Part shown: positions 8,362 to 16,711 of the stretch, in pieces
Numbering within the stretch: the first letter of the stretch is position 1
Layout of the letters: the number at the start of each line of letters is the position of its first letter
Assembly: GCA_003139775.1 (NCBI GenBank)
Contig: PLGI01000075.1
Location: forward strand, 1-57,491
Source of the DNA: Syntrophaceae bacterium
Lineage (GTDB): Bacteria > Desulfobacterota > Syntrophia > Syntrophales > Smithellaceae
Direction of reading: 5' to 3'
DNA length: 57,491 nt
Translations under genes and position numbers: made by a program
Notes under the pieces: model-generated
Databases searched by the model: none
Seen by the model: the letters and a program-made list of their open reading frames with translations, nothing else
Told to the model about the DNA's origin: nothing

Positions 8362-9399
8362 TTATAGTTTCAGCGCTTCTTCGACAATCGAATATATATC
8401 GATGTTGACCGGGCAAGAACGCGTGCAGCGTCCGCAGCCAACACAAGAAATTACGCCGTACTTTTTCACATGATATGAATATTTGTGATTTATCTTCTGC
8501 CTTAACCTCTGATAAACCTGTGTTCTGGGATTATGGCCGCTCGCTTCCAGTGTGAAATCGGTAAACATACAGGCATCCCACACTCTGCGCCTCGTACCTT
8601 TGCCGAAGATCGTATCATCACAAATGTCAAAGCAATAGCAGTTCGGGCAGACAAAAGTGCAGGCGCCGCAGCTCAGGCATGCTGATGAAACTTTTGTCCA
8701 GAAATCGTTGTTATTAAAAACGGCTTCCAATTTCTTGGCAATGACATCCTGATCGATGCACAGGAAACGAGTTTTATACTCTTTACCCTTTTTAAGAGTT
8801 TCTTCATAATATTTCTCATCATCTTTTCCCGCATCAACAAGAGTATTGAGTTGGGCGAGAAGTTCCTCACCTTTGGGAGTGATGCCTTTGAGCAACAAAT
8901 CTTTATCTTTCTTCACCATAAAGATATCGCTGCCTTCGGGATCAGCGGCATAGATGCCCAGCGAATTATAAAAATCGGCTGCATCAACCGGCTGATTCAA
9001 ATCGTAGGCATAACCGAAAATGGTTGTTGCTTTTCTTCTTTGGCTCCAATAGGGATCAATAATTCCCGCGGCATTGAAATGAATATCCATAATGGAAAAA
9101 CTCTTAACATCGCAGGGACGTACTCCAAACAGAAACACGGGTTTGGAATCCACCTTTATCTGTTCGGCTTCCGTAATGGTCTTGCCTATCTTATATTTGA
9201 TAAAATCTTCCTTGGGGGGAAAAAACGCTCCCTTCGGACTTATGATGGTATTGTAGAAATTCAGATCAACCTTTTGCGGATCATTAATCTCCGCAAAGTT
9301 ATGTCCGGCAACTTCCTTGACGGGAGCCAGAAGCGTCCCCTTTTCCATCAGCACGGCCGCCAGTTGGGATATTTTTTCTATTGCTGTTTTTTTCAACAC
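8362..9399 (-). CDS. flxB: FlxB-like 4Fe-4S dicluster protein (sulfhydrogenase beta-type)
   Basis: 345 residues. N-terminal two thirds resemble the beta subunit of sulfhydrogenase and anaerobic sulfite reductase A-type proteins (FLFGVRPCDVKSFSIMD near residue 95). The C-terminal third carries two cluster motifs, CLSCGACTFVCPNCYC and CVGCGRCTRSCP. No transmembrane segment. Fifteen bases separate it from flxC upstream. It probably wires FlxA to FlxC. An equivalent protein could serve a hydrogenase, but no hydrogenase catalytic subunit is nearby. Confidence 0.8.
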   Translation of the reverse strand: MLKKTAIEKISQLAAVLMEKGTLLAPVKEVAGHNFAEINDPQKVDLNFYNTIISPKGAFFPPKEDFIKYKIGKTITEAEQIKVDSKPVFLFGVRPCDVKSFSIMDIHFNAAGIIDPYWSQRRKATTIFGYAYDLNQPVDAADFYNSLGIYAADPEGSDIFMVKKDKDLLLKGITPKGEELLAQLNTLVDAGKDDEKYYEETLKKGKEYKTRFLCIDQDVIAKKLEAVFNNNDFWTKVSSACLSCGACTFVCPNCYCFDICDDTIFGKGTRRRVWDACMFTDFTLEASGHNPRTQVYQRLRQKINHKYSYHVKKYGVISCVGCGRCTRSCPVNIDIYSIVEEALKL

Positions 9400-9413
9400 A
9401 AACCGCTCCTTAA

Positions 9414-10289
9414 TTATTCCAAAATTTTATCGGAATCTTCAACCCGAAAATTAACCAGAACGGGCTTATCTTCTATACTCATACCGGACACCTGATTAAA
9501 CATCTCCTCGCATTCCTTGGCCACTTTCTTATGGAAAAGGTATAGGGGAATATCCACCGGGCAAGCGCGTGAACACTCGCCGCAGTCGATACAACGTCCT
9601 GCCAGATGATGAAAACGTGTCAGATGATACATTATATTACCGGGAGACTGCGGCGCCTTGTCCGCCCATTTGGGTTTGTTCTGATCAATAAAACAGGGAT
9701 CACAATAACACATCGGACAGGCTTTACGACACGCATAACAACGAATACATTTATCAAATTGATCCTTCCAGAATTGCCAGCGAGCGTCTTTGTCCATTGC
9801 TTCATACTCGGCCAAGACATCGTAGGGCGAAACAATCTTCTGTCCGTGTACCTCTTCACCCAGTAAAACATCGTACAAAACAGGATTATGCATGCCGCAC
9901 GTGGTCTTGCTGTCAATCACTTCGTCTGTTTTGGGATTTTTCATCCCGATGACGGGAATTCCCAGCAGCACCAGATTTTCTTTCTTGATTTTTTCTTCCT
10001 GAATTAACTGAATGACCGCACGGCTGTCGGCTGCCTTAACGGCGATAGCAATTTTTGTCCCCTGCGGGTAACGAACAAGATAGCGGGCCATGTTATAATT
10101 GCAGTATTCATTGAATACAATATTATCGACATCCGCAACGCTTTTCGCGGCAAAGGGCATCGGATGCTTTTCATCGAAGCCTTTTCCATAAGCCAGCACC
10201 ACGGTTACTTCGCCGGACTCCAATAACCTTTTTGCTTCCTTCTTTAAATTTTCTTCGATTTTTTTAAAATCAGTCATATTTTCTCCCAA
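9414..10289 (-). CDS. flxC: FlxC-like 4Fe-4S ferredoxin-type protein
   Basis: 291 residues. Contains CIRCYACRKACPMCYCDPC and, 40-odd residues on, CIDCGECSRACPVD, the arrangement seen in FlxC and in the coenzyme F420 hydrogenase beta-like electron-transfer proteins. The first half has an alpha/beta fold without obvious cofactor motif. Its ATG begins two bases after the stop of flxD, showing tight coupling. An electron relay between FlxB and FlxD/HdrA is the likely role, by analogy. Confidence 0.8.
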   Translation of the reverse strand: MGENMTDFKKIEENLKKEAKRLLESGEVTVVLAYGKGFDEKHPMPFAAKSVADVDNIVFNEYCNYNMARYLVRYPQGTKIAIAVKAADSRAVIQLIQEEKIKKENLVLLGIPVIGMKNPKTDEVIDSKTTCGMHNPVLYDVLLGEEVHGQKIVSPYDVLAEYEAMDKDARWQFWKDQFDKCIRCYACRKACPMCYCDPCFIDQNKPKWADKAPQSPGNIMYHLTRFHHLAGRCIDCGECSRACPVDIPLYLFHKKVAKECEEMFNQVSGMSIEDKPVLVNFRVEDSDKILE

Positions 10290-10291
10290 CC

Positions 10292-10708
10292 CTACTCTTG
10301 GATCTTCAACTTCGTCTGGGGGCCAAGATTCTTAACTTGAGTCGTAAACTCCTCAACCACTTCGGCAAATCTATTGCCTTCGGAAGCGGAGATCCATTCC
10401 ACGCGGAATCTTCCCGGTTCAATTCCTGCAAATTCCAGAATCTTTTTAGTCGTGGCAAGCCTTCTTCGCGCATAGAGATTTCCGGTATTGTAATGACAAT
10501 CGCCGGGATGACAACCGCCAACTAAAACTCCGTCCGCACCCAACTGAAGCGCCCTAAATATAAAAGAAGGATTGATGCGACTTGAGCACATCACCCGGAC
10601 AACCCGGACATTCTGCGGATACTGCAACCTAGTGGTGCCGGCAAGATCCGCCCCTGTATATGTGCACCAGTTGCAGGCTATACCCAATATTTTCGGTTCA
10701 AAATCCAT
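10292..10708 (-). CDS. flxD: MvhD/FlxD-type [2Fe-2S] adaptor
   Basis: 138 residues, full length for the MvhD family, which links an electron-input module to HdrA. Conserved cysteines are visible: CNWC (about residues 12-15), VMCSSR, and GCHPGDCHY. Order flxD between flxC and hdrA matches known FlxABCD-HdrABC operons. The 87-base gap to hdrA holds a partial family-A repeat. Confidence 0.87.
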   Translation of the reverse strand: MDFEPKILGIACNWCTYTGADLAGTTRLQYPQNVRVVRVMCSSRINPSFIFRALQLGADGVLVGGCHPGDCHYNTGNLYARRRLATTKKILEFAGIEPGRFRVEWISASEGNRFAEVVEEFTTQVKNLGPQTKLKIQE

Positions 10709-10737
10709 TTTAATTACCTCATAATTATTACGTGCCG

Positions 10738-10775
10738 TTCAAAAGTGCTCAGATGCGCAGCCCGGCGCATGCCGG
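10738..10775. repeat. Partial family-A repeat inside the redox operon
   Basis: GTTCAAAAGTGCTCAGATGC at 10738-10757 resembles the conserved end of the family-A repeat (GTTCAAAAATGTTCAGATGC), followed by a GC-rich small hairpin CCCGGCGCATGCCGGG. The rest of the repeat is missing. Confidence 0.5.
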
Positions 10776-10795
10776 GGGATTTCTATAACGTCATG

Positions 10796-12745
10796 CTAAA
10801 ACTCCATCAAGCCTTCCATCTCCGCCAACACCTGCTCGTTGGTAAAATGACGGGCAATAATCGCCGATGTCGGGCAGACGGATGCACAAAGACCGCAGCC
10901 TTTACACAAAGCCTCATTGATTTCGGAAACGCGTTTATCAACATTAAATGAGGGCGCGCTATAGGGACACACGCGCACACAGTTCTGACAACCGCAACAT
11001 GATGCGGGATTGACCATCGCCGTTGTCGCATCGAGTTCCATTTTATCCTTGACGACAATCGTCAATGCTTCCGCCGCCGCACCGTAAGCCTGCGCCACGG
11101 TATCGGGAATATCTTTCGGACTTTGACAAACACCGGCGATGAAAACACCTTCCGTCATCGTAGCCAACGGCGCCAGTTTAGGATGACGCTCCATGAAAAA
11201 GCCCTGTTTGTCGGTGCTCAAATTAAAGAGCCTGGCAAGGTCTTTGGAATCTGCCCGAGGCACGATGGCCGGGCAAAGCACAACCATATCCACCGGCACC
11301 CTCAGAAACTTGCTGGTAAGCGTATCTTCCGCCTCGACAATCAAGCGCCCCGGTTCCTCTTCACTATCTGTAACACGAGCCCCTTTACCCCGAATAAACT
11401 TTACATCTTCCTCGATCAAGCGGTTGTAAAATTCTTCATAGCCTTTACCTGCCGCTCTCATATCAATATAAAACTGGTAAACATCTGCGGAGGTTTTTTC
11501 TTTGAAGAGATGTGCAAATTTAAGCGAGTACATACAGCAAACGCGGCTGCAATGCTCACAATAATTTTTATCACGGCTGCCTATGCAATGCAGAAGGGCA
11601 ATGGACTGAGGCTCCTTGCCGTCACGCAGCGTTACCTTGCCGCCGGTGGGACCAGCGGAATTAAACAGTCTTTCCACTTCCAGCGAGTGATATACGCCGG
11701 GATACTGGCCGTAACCATATTGAACCAGCGGTTTGGTATCCATCAGATCATAGCCCGTCGCAACAATGACCGCTCCGACTTTCACTGTGGAGAAGGTTTC
11801 CTGCTGTTCGAAATCAATAGCCTTTTGTTCGCAGACTTTCTGACAAAGTTTGCACTTGCCTTTGATAAAATAAGTACAAGACTCTCTGTCGATAACCGGT
11901 TTTTGCGGCACAGCCTGCGGAAATGGAATGTAAATAGCTTTTCTCTTCACCAGACCTTCATCCCATTCGGAGACGCCTTTGCCGGGACATTTCTCCGTAC
12001 AGGCCAGACAGGCATTACACTTGTTATGATCGACATAACGCGCCTTCTGTTTAATGGTGATATCAAAGTTGCCCACATAGCCTTTGACTTCTGTAACTTC
12101 AGAGTAGGTAAGCATTTGAATGTTCTTGTGCTGCAAAACGGCATCCATTTTAGGGGTCAGAATACAGGCGGAGCAATCCAGAGTGGGAAATGTTTTGTCA
12201 AACTGGGCCATATGGCCGCCGATCGTAGAATTTTTTTCCACGAGATATACTTTTGTGCCGGTATTGGCCAGTTCAAGAGCTGCCTGAATTCCGGCGATGC
12301 CACCGCCGACGACCAATACATCAGGGTTGACGTCAATAACGCGCGAGGTCAGCGGCGCCAAAAGCCGTGCGCGATAAACCGCGCCGTTGAGCAGCGCCTT
12401 GGCCTTTGCTGTGCCTTCTTCGATATCATGAGTTACCCAGGAAAGCTGTTCGCGGATGTTGACTATGGTTAGCAGGTATTGATTCAAGCCTGCATTTTCA
12501 ATAACTTTGCGGAAGGTTTTTTCGTGCATTAACGGAGAACAAGCCGTAACAATCACGCGGTCGAGTTTATATTCTTTGATATCACGTTGAATCATTTCCT
12601 GTCCGGGCGTGGAACACATAAACTTATAGTCTCTTGCTACAACAACATCCGGCAGTGTAGCTGCAAATTCCGCCAATTCGCTTACCCGAACCGTCTTGGC
12701 TATATTCAAACCGCAGTGGCAAACAAAAACACCAATTCTGCTCAT
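10796..12745 (-). CDS. hdrA: HdrA-type flavoprotein, putative bifurcating subunit
   Basis: 649 residues. N-terminal domain opens VGVFVCHCG-like (IGVFVCHCGLNI). A thioredoxin-reductase-like FAD domain starts at VVGGGIAGIQAALELANTG (about residue 146), with GGHMAQFDKTFPTLDCSACIL carrying HdrA-specific cysteines. One ferredoxin motif (CNACLACTEKCP) is inserted in the middle, and two close the protein (CCGCQNCVRVCP, CKGCGLCASVCP). In HdrABC complexes the FAD here splits electron pairs between ferredoxin and a high-potential acceptor. Partner genes on both sides fit. The true high-potential acceptor in a bacterium without coenzyme M/B is unknown. Confidence 0.9.
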   Translation of the reverse strand: MSRIGVFVCHCGLNIAKTVRVSELAEFAATLPDVVVARDYKFMCSTPGQEMIQRDIKEYKLDRVIVTACSPLMHEKTFRKVIENAGLNQYLLTIVNIREQLSWVTHDIEEGTAKAKALLNGAVYRARLLAPLTSRVIDVNPDVLVVGGGIAGIQAALELANTGTKVYLVEKNSTIGGHMAQFDKTFPTLDCSACILTPKMDAVLQHKNIQMLTYSEVTEVKGYVGNFDITIKQKARYVDHNKCNACLACTEKCPGKGVSEWDEGLVKRKAIYIPFPQAVPQKPVIDRESCTYFIKGKCKLCQKVCEQKAIDFEQQETFSTVKVGAVIVATGYDLMDTKPLVQYGYGQYPGVYHSLEVERLFNSAGPTGGKVTLRDGKEPQSIALLHCIGSRDKNYCEHCSRVCCMYSLKFAHLFKEKTSADVYQFYIDMRAAGKGYEEFYNRLIEEDVKFIRGKGARVTDSEEEPGRLIVEAEDTLTSKFLRVPVDMVVLCPAIVPRADSKDLARLFNLSTDKQGFFMERHPKLAPLATMTEGVFIAGVCQSPKDIPDTVAQAYGAAAEALTIVVKDKMELDATTAMVNPASCCGCQNCVRVCPYSAPSFNVDKRVSEINEALCKGCGLCASVCPTSAIIARHFTNEQVLAEMEGLMEF

Positions 12746-12805
12746 AATTTCTCCCTACTTTTTTCCTTCATAATCATCATTCTATCTTTTTTATTTTCAA
12801 CTGCA

Positions 12806-13981
12806 TTACACGCTGCAGGCATCCACAACCGGCTCGTCGATGCTAATTTCCAGGCTTTCCAGAACAAGTTCCGTGACATCCTTCACTGAAATTTTATCAT
12901 CAGCATTGAGTGTGCGGATACTGTCTTCAAACATGGTTATGCAATAAGGACACGAGGTAGCCAAAATAGATGCTCCCGTTGATAACGCCTCTTCTATCCT
13001 CAGATCGCTTAAACGTTCTCCCTTGAGTTTTTCCATCCACAATCCGCCGCCGCCGCCGCCGCAGCACATGCTTTGTTCGCGGCTGCGCTTCATCTCGACA
13101 AATTCAAGACCCGGTATGGATTTCAGAACATCGCGCGGTGCGTCATAAACACCGCTGTGCCGTCCCAAATAACAAGGATCATGATACGTGACCTTGGCAC
13201 CGCCAAAATCTTTCTTGGGGATCAGCTTGCCTTCTTTTATCTTTTTGTCAATCAATTTACTGAGATGGAGAACTTCATAATCCTGTCCGTAATCTTTCTT
13301 GAATGATGCCAGGCAGTGGGGTGATACCGTGATTATTTTGCTTACGCCGGAAGACGTGAAGAAATTCAGATTATTGTTTTTCAGCCTTTCGAACAACTCC
13401 AGATCGCCGACCTTTTTTAAGCTCTCACCGCAGCAATTGACATCTGTAGTCGGCAACCCCCAACTGATTCCTGTCTGATTCAATACTTCAGCGGCGGCCT
13501 TTGCCAGCTTAACATTGCGGGGATCATAACAAACAGTGCAGCAAGTCCAGAACAGGTATTCCTTATCTTCGGAAAACAGCGGATATTTTTCTTTAGTCCA
13601 GTCGTTACGACTTCCCTGATCGCCTGACCAGGGATTGCCTCGGGCCGACATGCTGCCAACAAAAGCACGGAGGCTCTGCGGAAGCATACCTCCGCCGCTG
13701 TATACATTACGAATGGCCATAACCACATCAATAAGTTCGACACCGCGAGGGCATCTGTCCACACAGAATTTGCAGGTGGAACAGCCCCACATAAAATCTT
13801 CAATACCGTCCAAACCCAACTGGCCATAGCGGACAAGCTTGCGAATATTGAAATGGGTAATGGGCGTCCATGGACAAGTGCCGCTGCATGTTCCGCACTG
13901 ATAACATTTTTTCAGTGCCTCGCCACCGGCATCCATTATCGCCTGGGACATTTCCAGGTAAGGCGTAACTGCTTGTGACAT
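12806..13981 (-). CDS. Fused HdrC-HdrB (HdrD-like) protein with two CCG domains
   Basis: 391 residues. The HdrC-like N-terminus binds two [4Fe-4S] clusters (Cys26/29/32/36 and Cys67/70/73/77). Two CCG domains follow. The second is complete: Cys270, Cys306-Cys307 and Cys344xxCys347, as needed for a non-cubane cluster in HdrB/HdrD. The first has Cys147/148/151, Cys183-Cys184 and Cys223, but Ser220 stands where the first Cys of the CxxC pair is expected. HdrB and HdrC are separate genes in methanogen HdrABC and in Desulfovibrio Flx-Hdr. First gene of the operon; no convincing promoter was found upstream. It is probably the site of disulfide or equivalent substrate reduction. Confidence 0.85.
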   Translation of the reverse strand: MSQAVTPYLEMSQAIMDAGGEALKKCYQCGTCSGTCPWTPITHFNIRKLVRYGQLGLDGIEDFMWGCSTCKFCVDRCPRGVELIDVVMAIRNVYSGGGMLPQSLRAFVGSMSARGNPWSGDQGSRNDWTKEKYPLFSEDKEYLFWTCCTVCYDPRNVKLAKAAAEVLNQTGISWGLPTTDVNCCGESLKKVGDLELFERLKNNNLNFFTSSGVSKIITVSPHCLASFKKDYGQDYEVLHLSKLIDKKIKEGKLIPKKDFGGAKVTYHDPCYLGRHSGVYDAPRDVLKSIPGLEFVEMKRSREQSMCCGGGGGGLWMEKLKGERLSDLRIEEALSTGASILATSCPYCITMFEDSIRTLNADDKISVKDVTELVLESLEISIDEPVVDACSV

Positions 13982-14656
13982 TCAACATCTCCTGTTATTT
14001 AGAAGCGTAATTTAAAATACAACCGAATTTATAATCTGTAAGAGAAAAATTTTTTAGTGGAGGTCTGTCTGGAAAAGCCGGAACCGGGTGTATAGTTATT
14101 TATCCAAGATTGCTTTTCTTAATTTAACTGCACTAATTTTTCCGTTATCTCTCAGCTCTTGATTATAACTCGTTTTTCTATGTTAAAAAGCGTCTCAGCT
14201 ACCGTATTAGACAAGATCCAACCGGCGTGGATCTGCTAACATAAATTGATAAACCTGTCAAGAGTATAAGCTTATTTTTTTTAATTTTCCCTTCTAACTT
14301 ATTGATATAATAAAAATAAAAAATGACTGCCGTTCACTGACCGGCGTTCACGAAAAACTGAACAAACAACGTCTTCAGTTATCCGCAAGTTTTCAAAAAC
14401 CATTATTTGATATCAATCACGGGTATGAACCACCAAAGCAGGTTTTGGAAACAAATTCCGCAGCAAGCTGCGGGGTATTATATCCATGCTTATGCAGGAT
14501 AATTAGACTAACAAACTTTGATGCGCTTAGCTTTTAAAGCTTGAGTCTCATTACAACTTAACAATTCCGCTACGCCTATAGTGACCCCATGGTGCCCTTC
14601 AGGGTATTTAGGTTATTCGCTTTCGTAATTGTAGTTTCACAAATAATTTTAGTCTG
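13982..14656. other. 675-base intergenic region with a repeat array
   Basis: Lies upstream of the hdr operon and downstream of engB (both minus). It holds a GATCCA...TGGATC hairpin near 14214-14233, an AT-rich tract (14270-14330) and a modular hairpin repeat array (14446-14560). A TTGACA on the minus strand at 14255-14260 lacks a good -10 at the right distance. No gene seen. Confidence 0.6.
14446..14560. repeat. Family-C modular hairpin array, copy C1
   Basis: Short palindromes in series: CCGCAGCAAGCTGCGG, ATCC-ATGCTTATGCA-GGAT, and AGCTTTTAAAGCTT, joined by ATTAT, GATAATTAGACT and GAGTCTCATTA spacers that recur in copies C2-C4. Confidence 0.6.
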
Positions 14657-15253
14657 TTAAGCAGGAAGTGAACTTAAATGATCTTCCATGAATTGCCAGA
14701 TATCATCCTTGCCCTTTTGCGTTACTGCCGAAAAAAGGATGGGCTTTTTGTCAGCCGATACACCAAGAGTTCGTTCGATCGCGCGCTTACGAGCTATCAC
14801 CTGATTATTGGATAATTTATCGGTCTTGGTCAAAATATATAAATAAGGTATGCGGTAATTTTCCAACCAGTCACGCAAAGACAAATCATCTTCACTGGGA
14901 TCGCGCCGGATATCCAGGATTAAAATTACCAGAGCAAGGCTCAGTCTCTCCCGCAAATAGGCTTCAATCATATCTCCCCAGTCTTTTTTCACGGACTGAG
15001 CAACCTTGGCAAAACCATAGCCGGGAAGATCAACAAACGACACCATTTCGTTAATCGTGAAAAAATTGATCAACTGCGTACGGCCAGGAGTATTGCTAGT
15101 CTTTGCTAATTTCTTGCGCCCGACAAGCGTATTGATTAAAGATGATTTGCCAACGTTGGAACGCCCGACAAAAGCGATTTCCGGCAGTGTAGCCGGTGGA
15201 TATTGAGGCGGCCAAACCGCACTTTTGATAAATTCCGCACTTATTATTTTCAT
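14657..15253 (-). CDS. engB: Ribosome-biogenesis GTPase EngB/YsxC
   Basis: 198 residues, usual length. G1 GRSNVGKSS near residue 30, G2 region TPGRTQLINFF, G3 DLPGYGFAKV, G4 TKTDKL and G5 FSAV are all present, and the substitution pattern is that of EngB (WGDMIEAYL after G3). It helps late assembly of the 50S subunit. Monocistronic by appearance; the start is followed upstream only by the family-A repeat bordering the SIR2-like gene. Confidence 0.95.
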   Translation of the reverse strand: MKIISAEFIKSAVWPPQYPPATLPEIAFVGRSNVGKSSLINTLVGRKKLAKTSNTPGRTQLINFFTINEMVSFVDLPGYGFAKVAQSVKKDWGDMIEAYLRERLSLALVILILDIRRDPSEDDLSLRDWLENYRIPYLYILTKTDKLSNNQVIARKRAIERTLGVSADKKPILFSAVTQKGKDDIWQFMEDHLSSLPA

Positions 15254-15268
15254 AATTTAATATTAGAG

Positions 15269-15391
15269 TGCTGTTGAAAAACTCTCACCTGCTGTGTTGC
15301 GCTCCATTCGTGTCGCTGCGACCTACGCAAAAGTAGGCCTCACTCCATGATACTCGCGCGCCTTGCATCTGAACATTTTTGAACAGCCCCA
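15269..15391. repeat. Family-A palindromic repeat, copy A1 (left flank of SIR2-like gene)
   Basis: About 123 bases with imperfect terminal inverted repeats (GTGCTGTTGAAAAAC ... TTTTTGAACAGCCCC) and an inner palindrome around ACGCAAAAGTAGGC. It is nearly the exact reverse complement of copy A2 at 16588-16711, including the centre, whereas copy A3 has a different centre. Confidence 0.85.
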
Positions 15392-15417
15392 CTGTCCCAT
15401 ATTTTCTCCATAATATT

Positions 15418-16434
15418 TTATCTAGGCATATCGTCAGGAATATAAAAAAGATCAGTTCCGGAAACCATCTCAATTTTATCTTCCATAAATTTCTTCATAG
15501 CTATAACATCATATAACGTTAATAAGCGTTCTTTATGGCTCTGATATTCTTTTTCTTGTACCTGTATAAAAATTTTTACTAAAGTAGGATGCATAGCGTT
15601 AATGATCATTTGATCTGTTTCACGGTTAAAATATGGCAATGAATATCCAATAATTACTAATGTTGTTGTTCCTTGGAGTTCTTGTTTAACTTTATCTTCA
15701 ATGTCTTTTTTTTCCCATGCAAAAGAAATATTAGGTTGATAGCCTACAACTTCTCCTTCTATGGTTGTAAAGTTTTTAAATAGTTTAATGACCTCTTCCA
15801 AAAAGGGAATGTTGAAATCACAATGGCCCAAAAATCTCGTATTATCTTTCTCTGGTAAAGCACAAGTTCCATTTAATCTAATAATATTTTTATTTAGTGT
15901 CAGTCCCGTATAAACAAGAGATGAATCCGTACAAAATCCCTCATATGATTTTTCCAGTTGTGTATCATAATTCCATGTTATTATATTAATTCCATCGGGC
16001 AATAATGGTATGCCATTTGAATTGCTGGATAAAATGGACGCAAAAAAATTGTCATATCTTCTGTCTGCCGGCTTAAATGATTGTTCTAGTAGAAAATAGC
16101 AGGAAAGAGTGGCTTTAAGTTTCTTCAATTCCTTTATCGCTTCATTATTGTCTTTTTTAATAAATAGTTTTTTAGCATATGTATCAATAGAAGCGTGTAT
16201 ATCTACTTTTTCTTTAAGCCAATTAATATATTTTATGAGGTCTTCTGCATATTTACCCCTCGGATGTAATAAATACTCTGTAGATGCTAAATTTTTGTTT
16301 TCAATATGAAGACGAATATCTATGTTTTCTTGAAGCCTATCTTTGAAGTCTGCTAACTTTTCAGGAAAACCTTTTACCATAGGAAGATATTCACAACTTG
16401 CTCCAGCCCCTAACAGGTAAGTAATTTTACTCAT
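15418..16434 (-). CDS. Stand-alone SIR2-like domain protein, possible NAD-hydrolysing defence effector
   Basis: 338 residues, not like the deacylase sirtuin at 35.6 kb. Visible SIR2-fold marks: N-terminal GAGAS (residues 9-13), TWNYD (Asn155-Asp157), RLNGT (187-190) where many relatives have a His-Gly, and GYSLPYFNRETD (263-274). No zinc cysteines. Such proteins resemble the SIR2 domains of anti-phage NADases (for example in Thoeris and DSR systems), but here no second domain or partner gene is seen. The Asn in place of the usual catalytic His (residue 188) is notable. The gene is visibly more AT-rich than its neighbours and is boxed in by two inverted copies of repeat A. Function inferred, not shown. 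Confidence 0.7.
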   Translation of the reverse strand: MSKITYLLGAGASCEYLPMVKGFPEKLADFKDRLQENIDIRLHIENKNLASTEYLLHPRGKYAEDLIKYINWLKEKVDIHASIDTYAKKLFIKKDNNEAIKELKKLKATLSCYFLLEQSFKPADRRYDNFFASILSSNSNGIPLLPDGINIITWNYDTQLEKSYEGFCTDSSLVYTGLTLNKNIIRLNGTCALPEKDNTRFLGHCDFNIPFLEEVIKLFKNFTTIEGEVVGYQPNISFAWEKKDIEDKVKQELQGTTTLVIIGYSLPYFNRETDQMIINAMHPTLVKIFIQVQEKEYQSHKERLLTLYDVIAMKKFMEDKIEMVSGTDLFYIPDDMPR

Positions 16435-16549
16435 GCGCCTATCTCAACAAAAATTATTTTTTTGGTTTCTTTTCGTATTTTTAATAAAATTAGGGCCAAT
16501 TCTTGAAATATCAGTTTTCTTTTCCTCAATTGTATTTGTGTTTTCACTA

Positions 16550-16582
16550 TTACTGGATTCCCGCCTACGCGGGAATGACAAC
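16550..16582. repeat. Short palindromic repeat of the ATTCCCGC...GCGGGAAT type
   Basis: GGATTCCCGCCTACGCGGGAATGACA forms a tight hairpin. Elements with this core are commonly dispersed in proteobacterial genomes. It sits just outside copy A2, on the gene-proximal side. Confidence 0.6.
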
Positions 16583-16587
16583 TTTTA

Positions 16588-16711
16588 GGGGCTGTTCAAA
16601 AATGCTTAGATGCAAGGCGCGCGAGTATCGCGGAGTGAGGCCTACTTTTTCGTAGGTCGCAGCGACGCGAACGGAACGCAACACAGCAGATAGGCATTTT
16701 TCAACAGCCCG
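16588..16711. repeat. Family-A palindromic repeat, copy A2 (right flank of SIR2-like gene)
   Basis: Inverted relative to A1 and nearly identical to its reverse complement across about 123 bases. Its right end abuts the TAG stop of the sigma54 activator gene (16712-16714). Confidence 0.85.

Noticed and set aside
11123..12472. Plus-strand frame of 449 codons
   Set aside because: Lies exactly antisense to hdrA, has no family motif, and its composition is that of a mirrored coding frame.
14190..14260. Promoter for the hdr operon at the minus-strand TTGACA 14260-14255
   Set aside because: No acceptable -10 hexamer at 16-18 bases and a distance of about 270 bases to the start codon.
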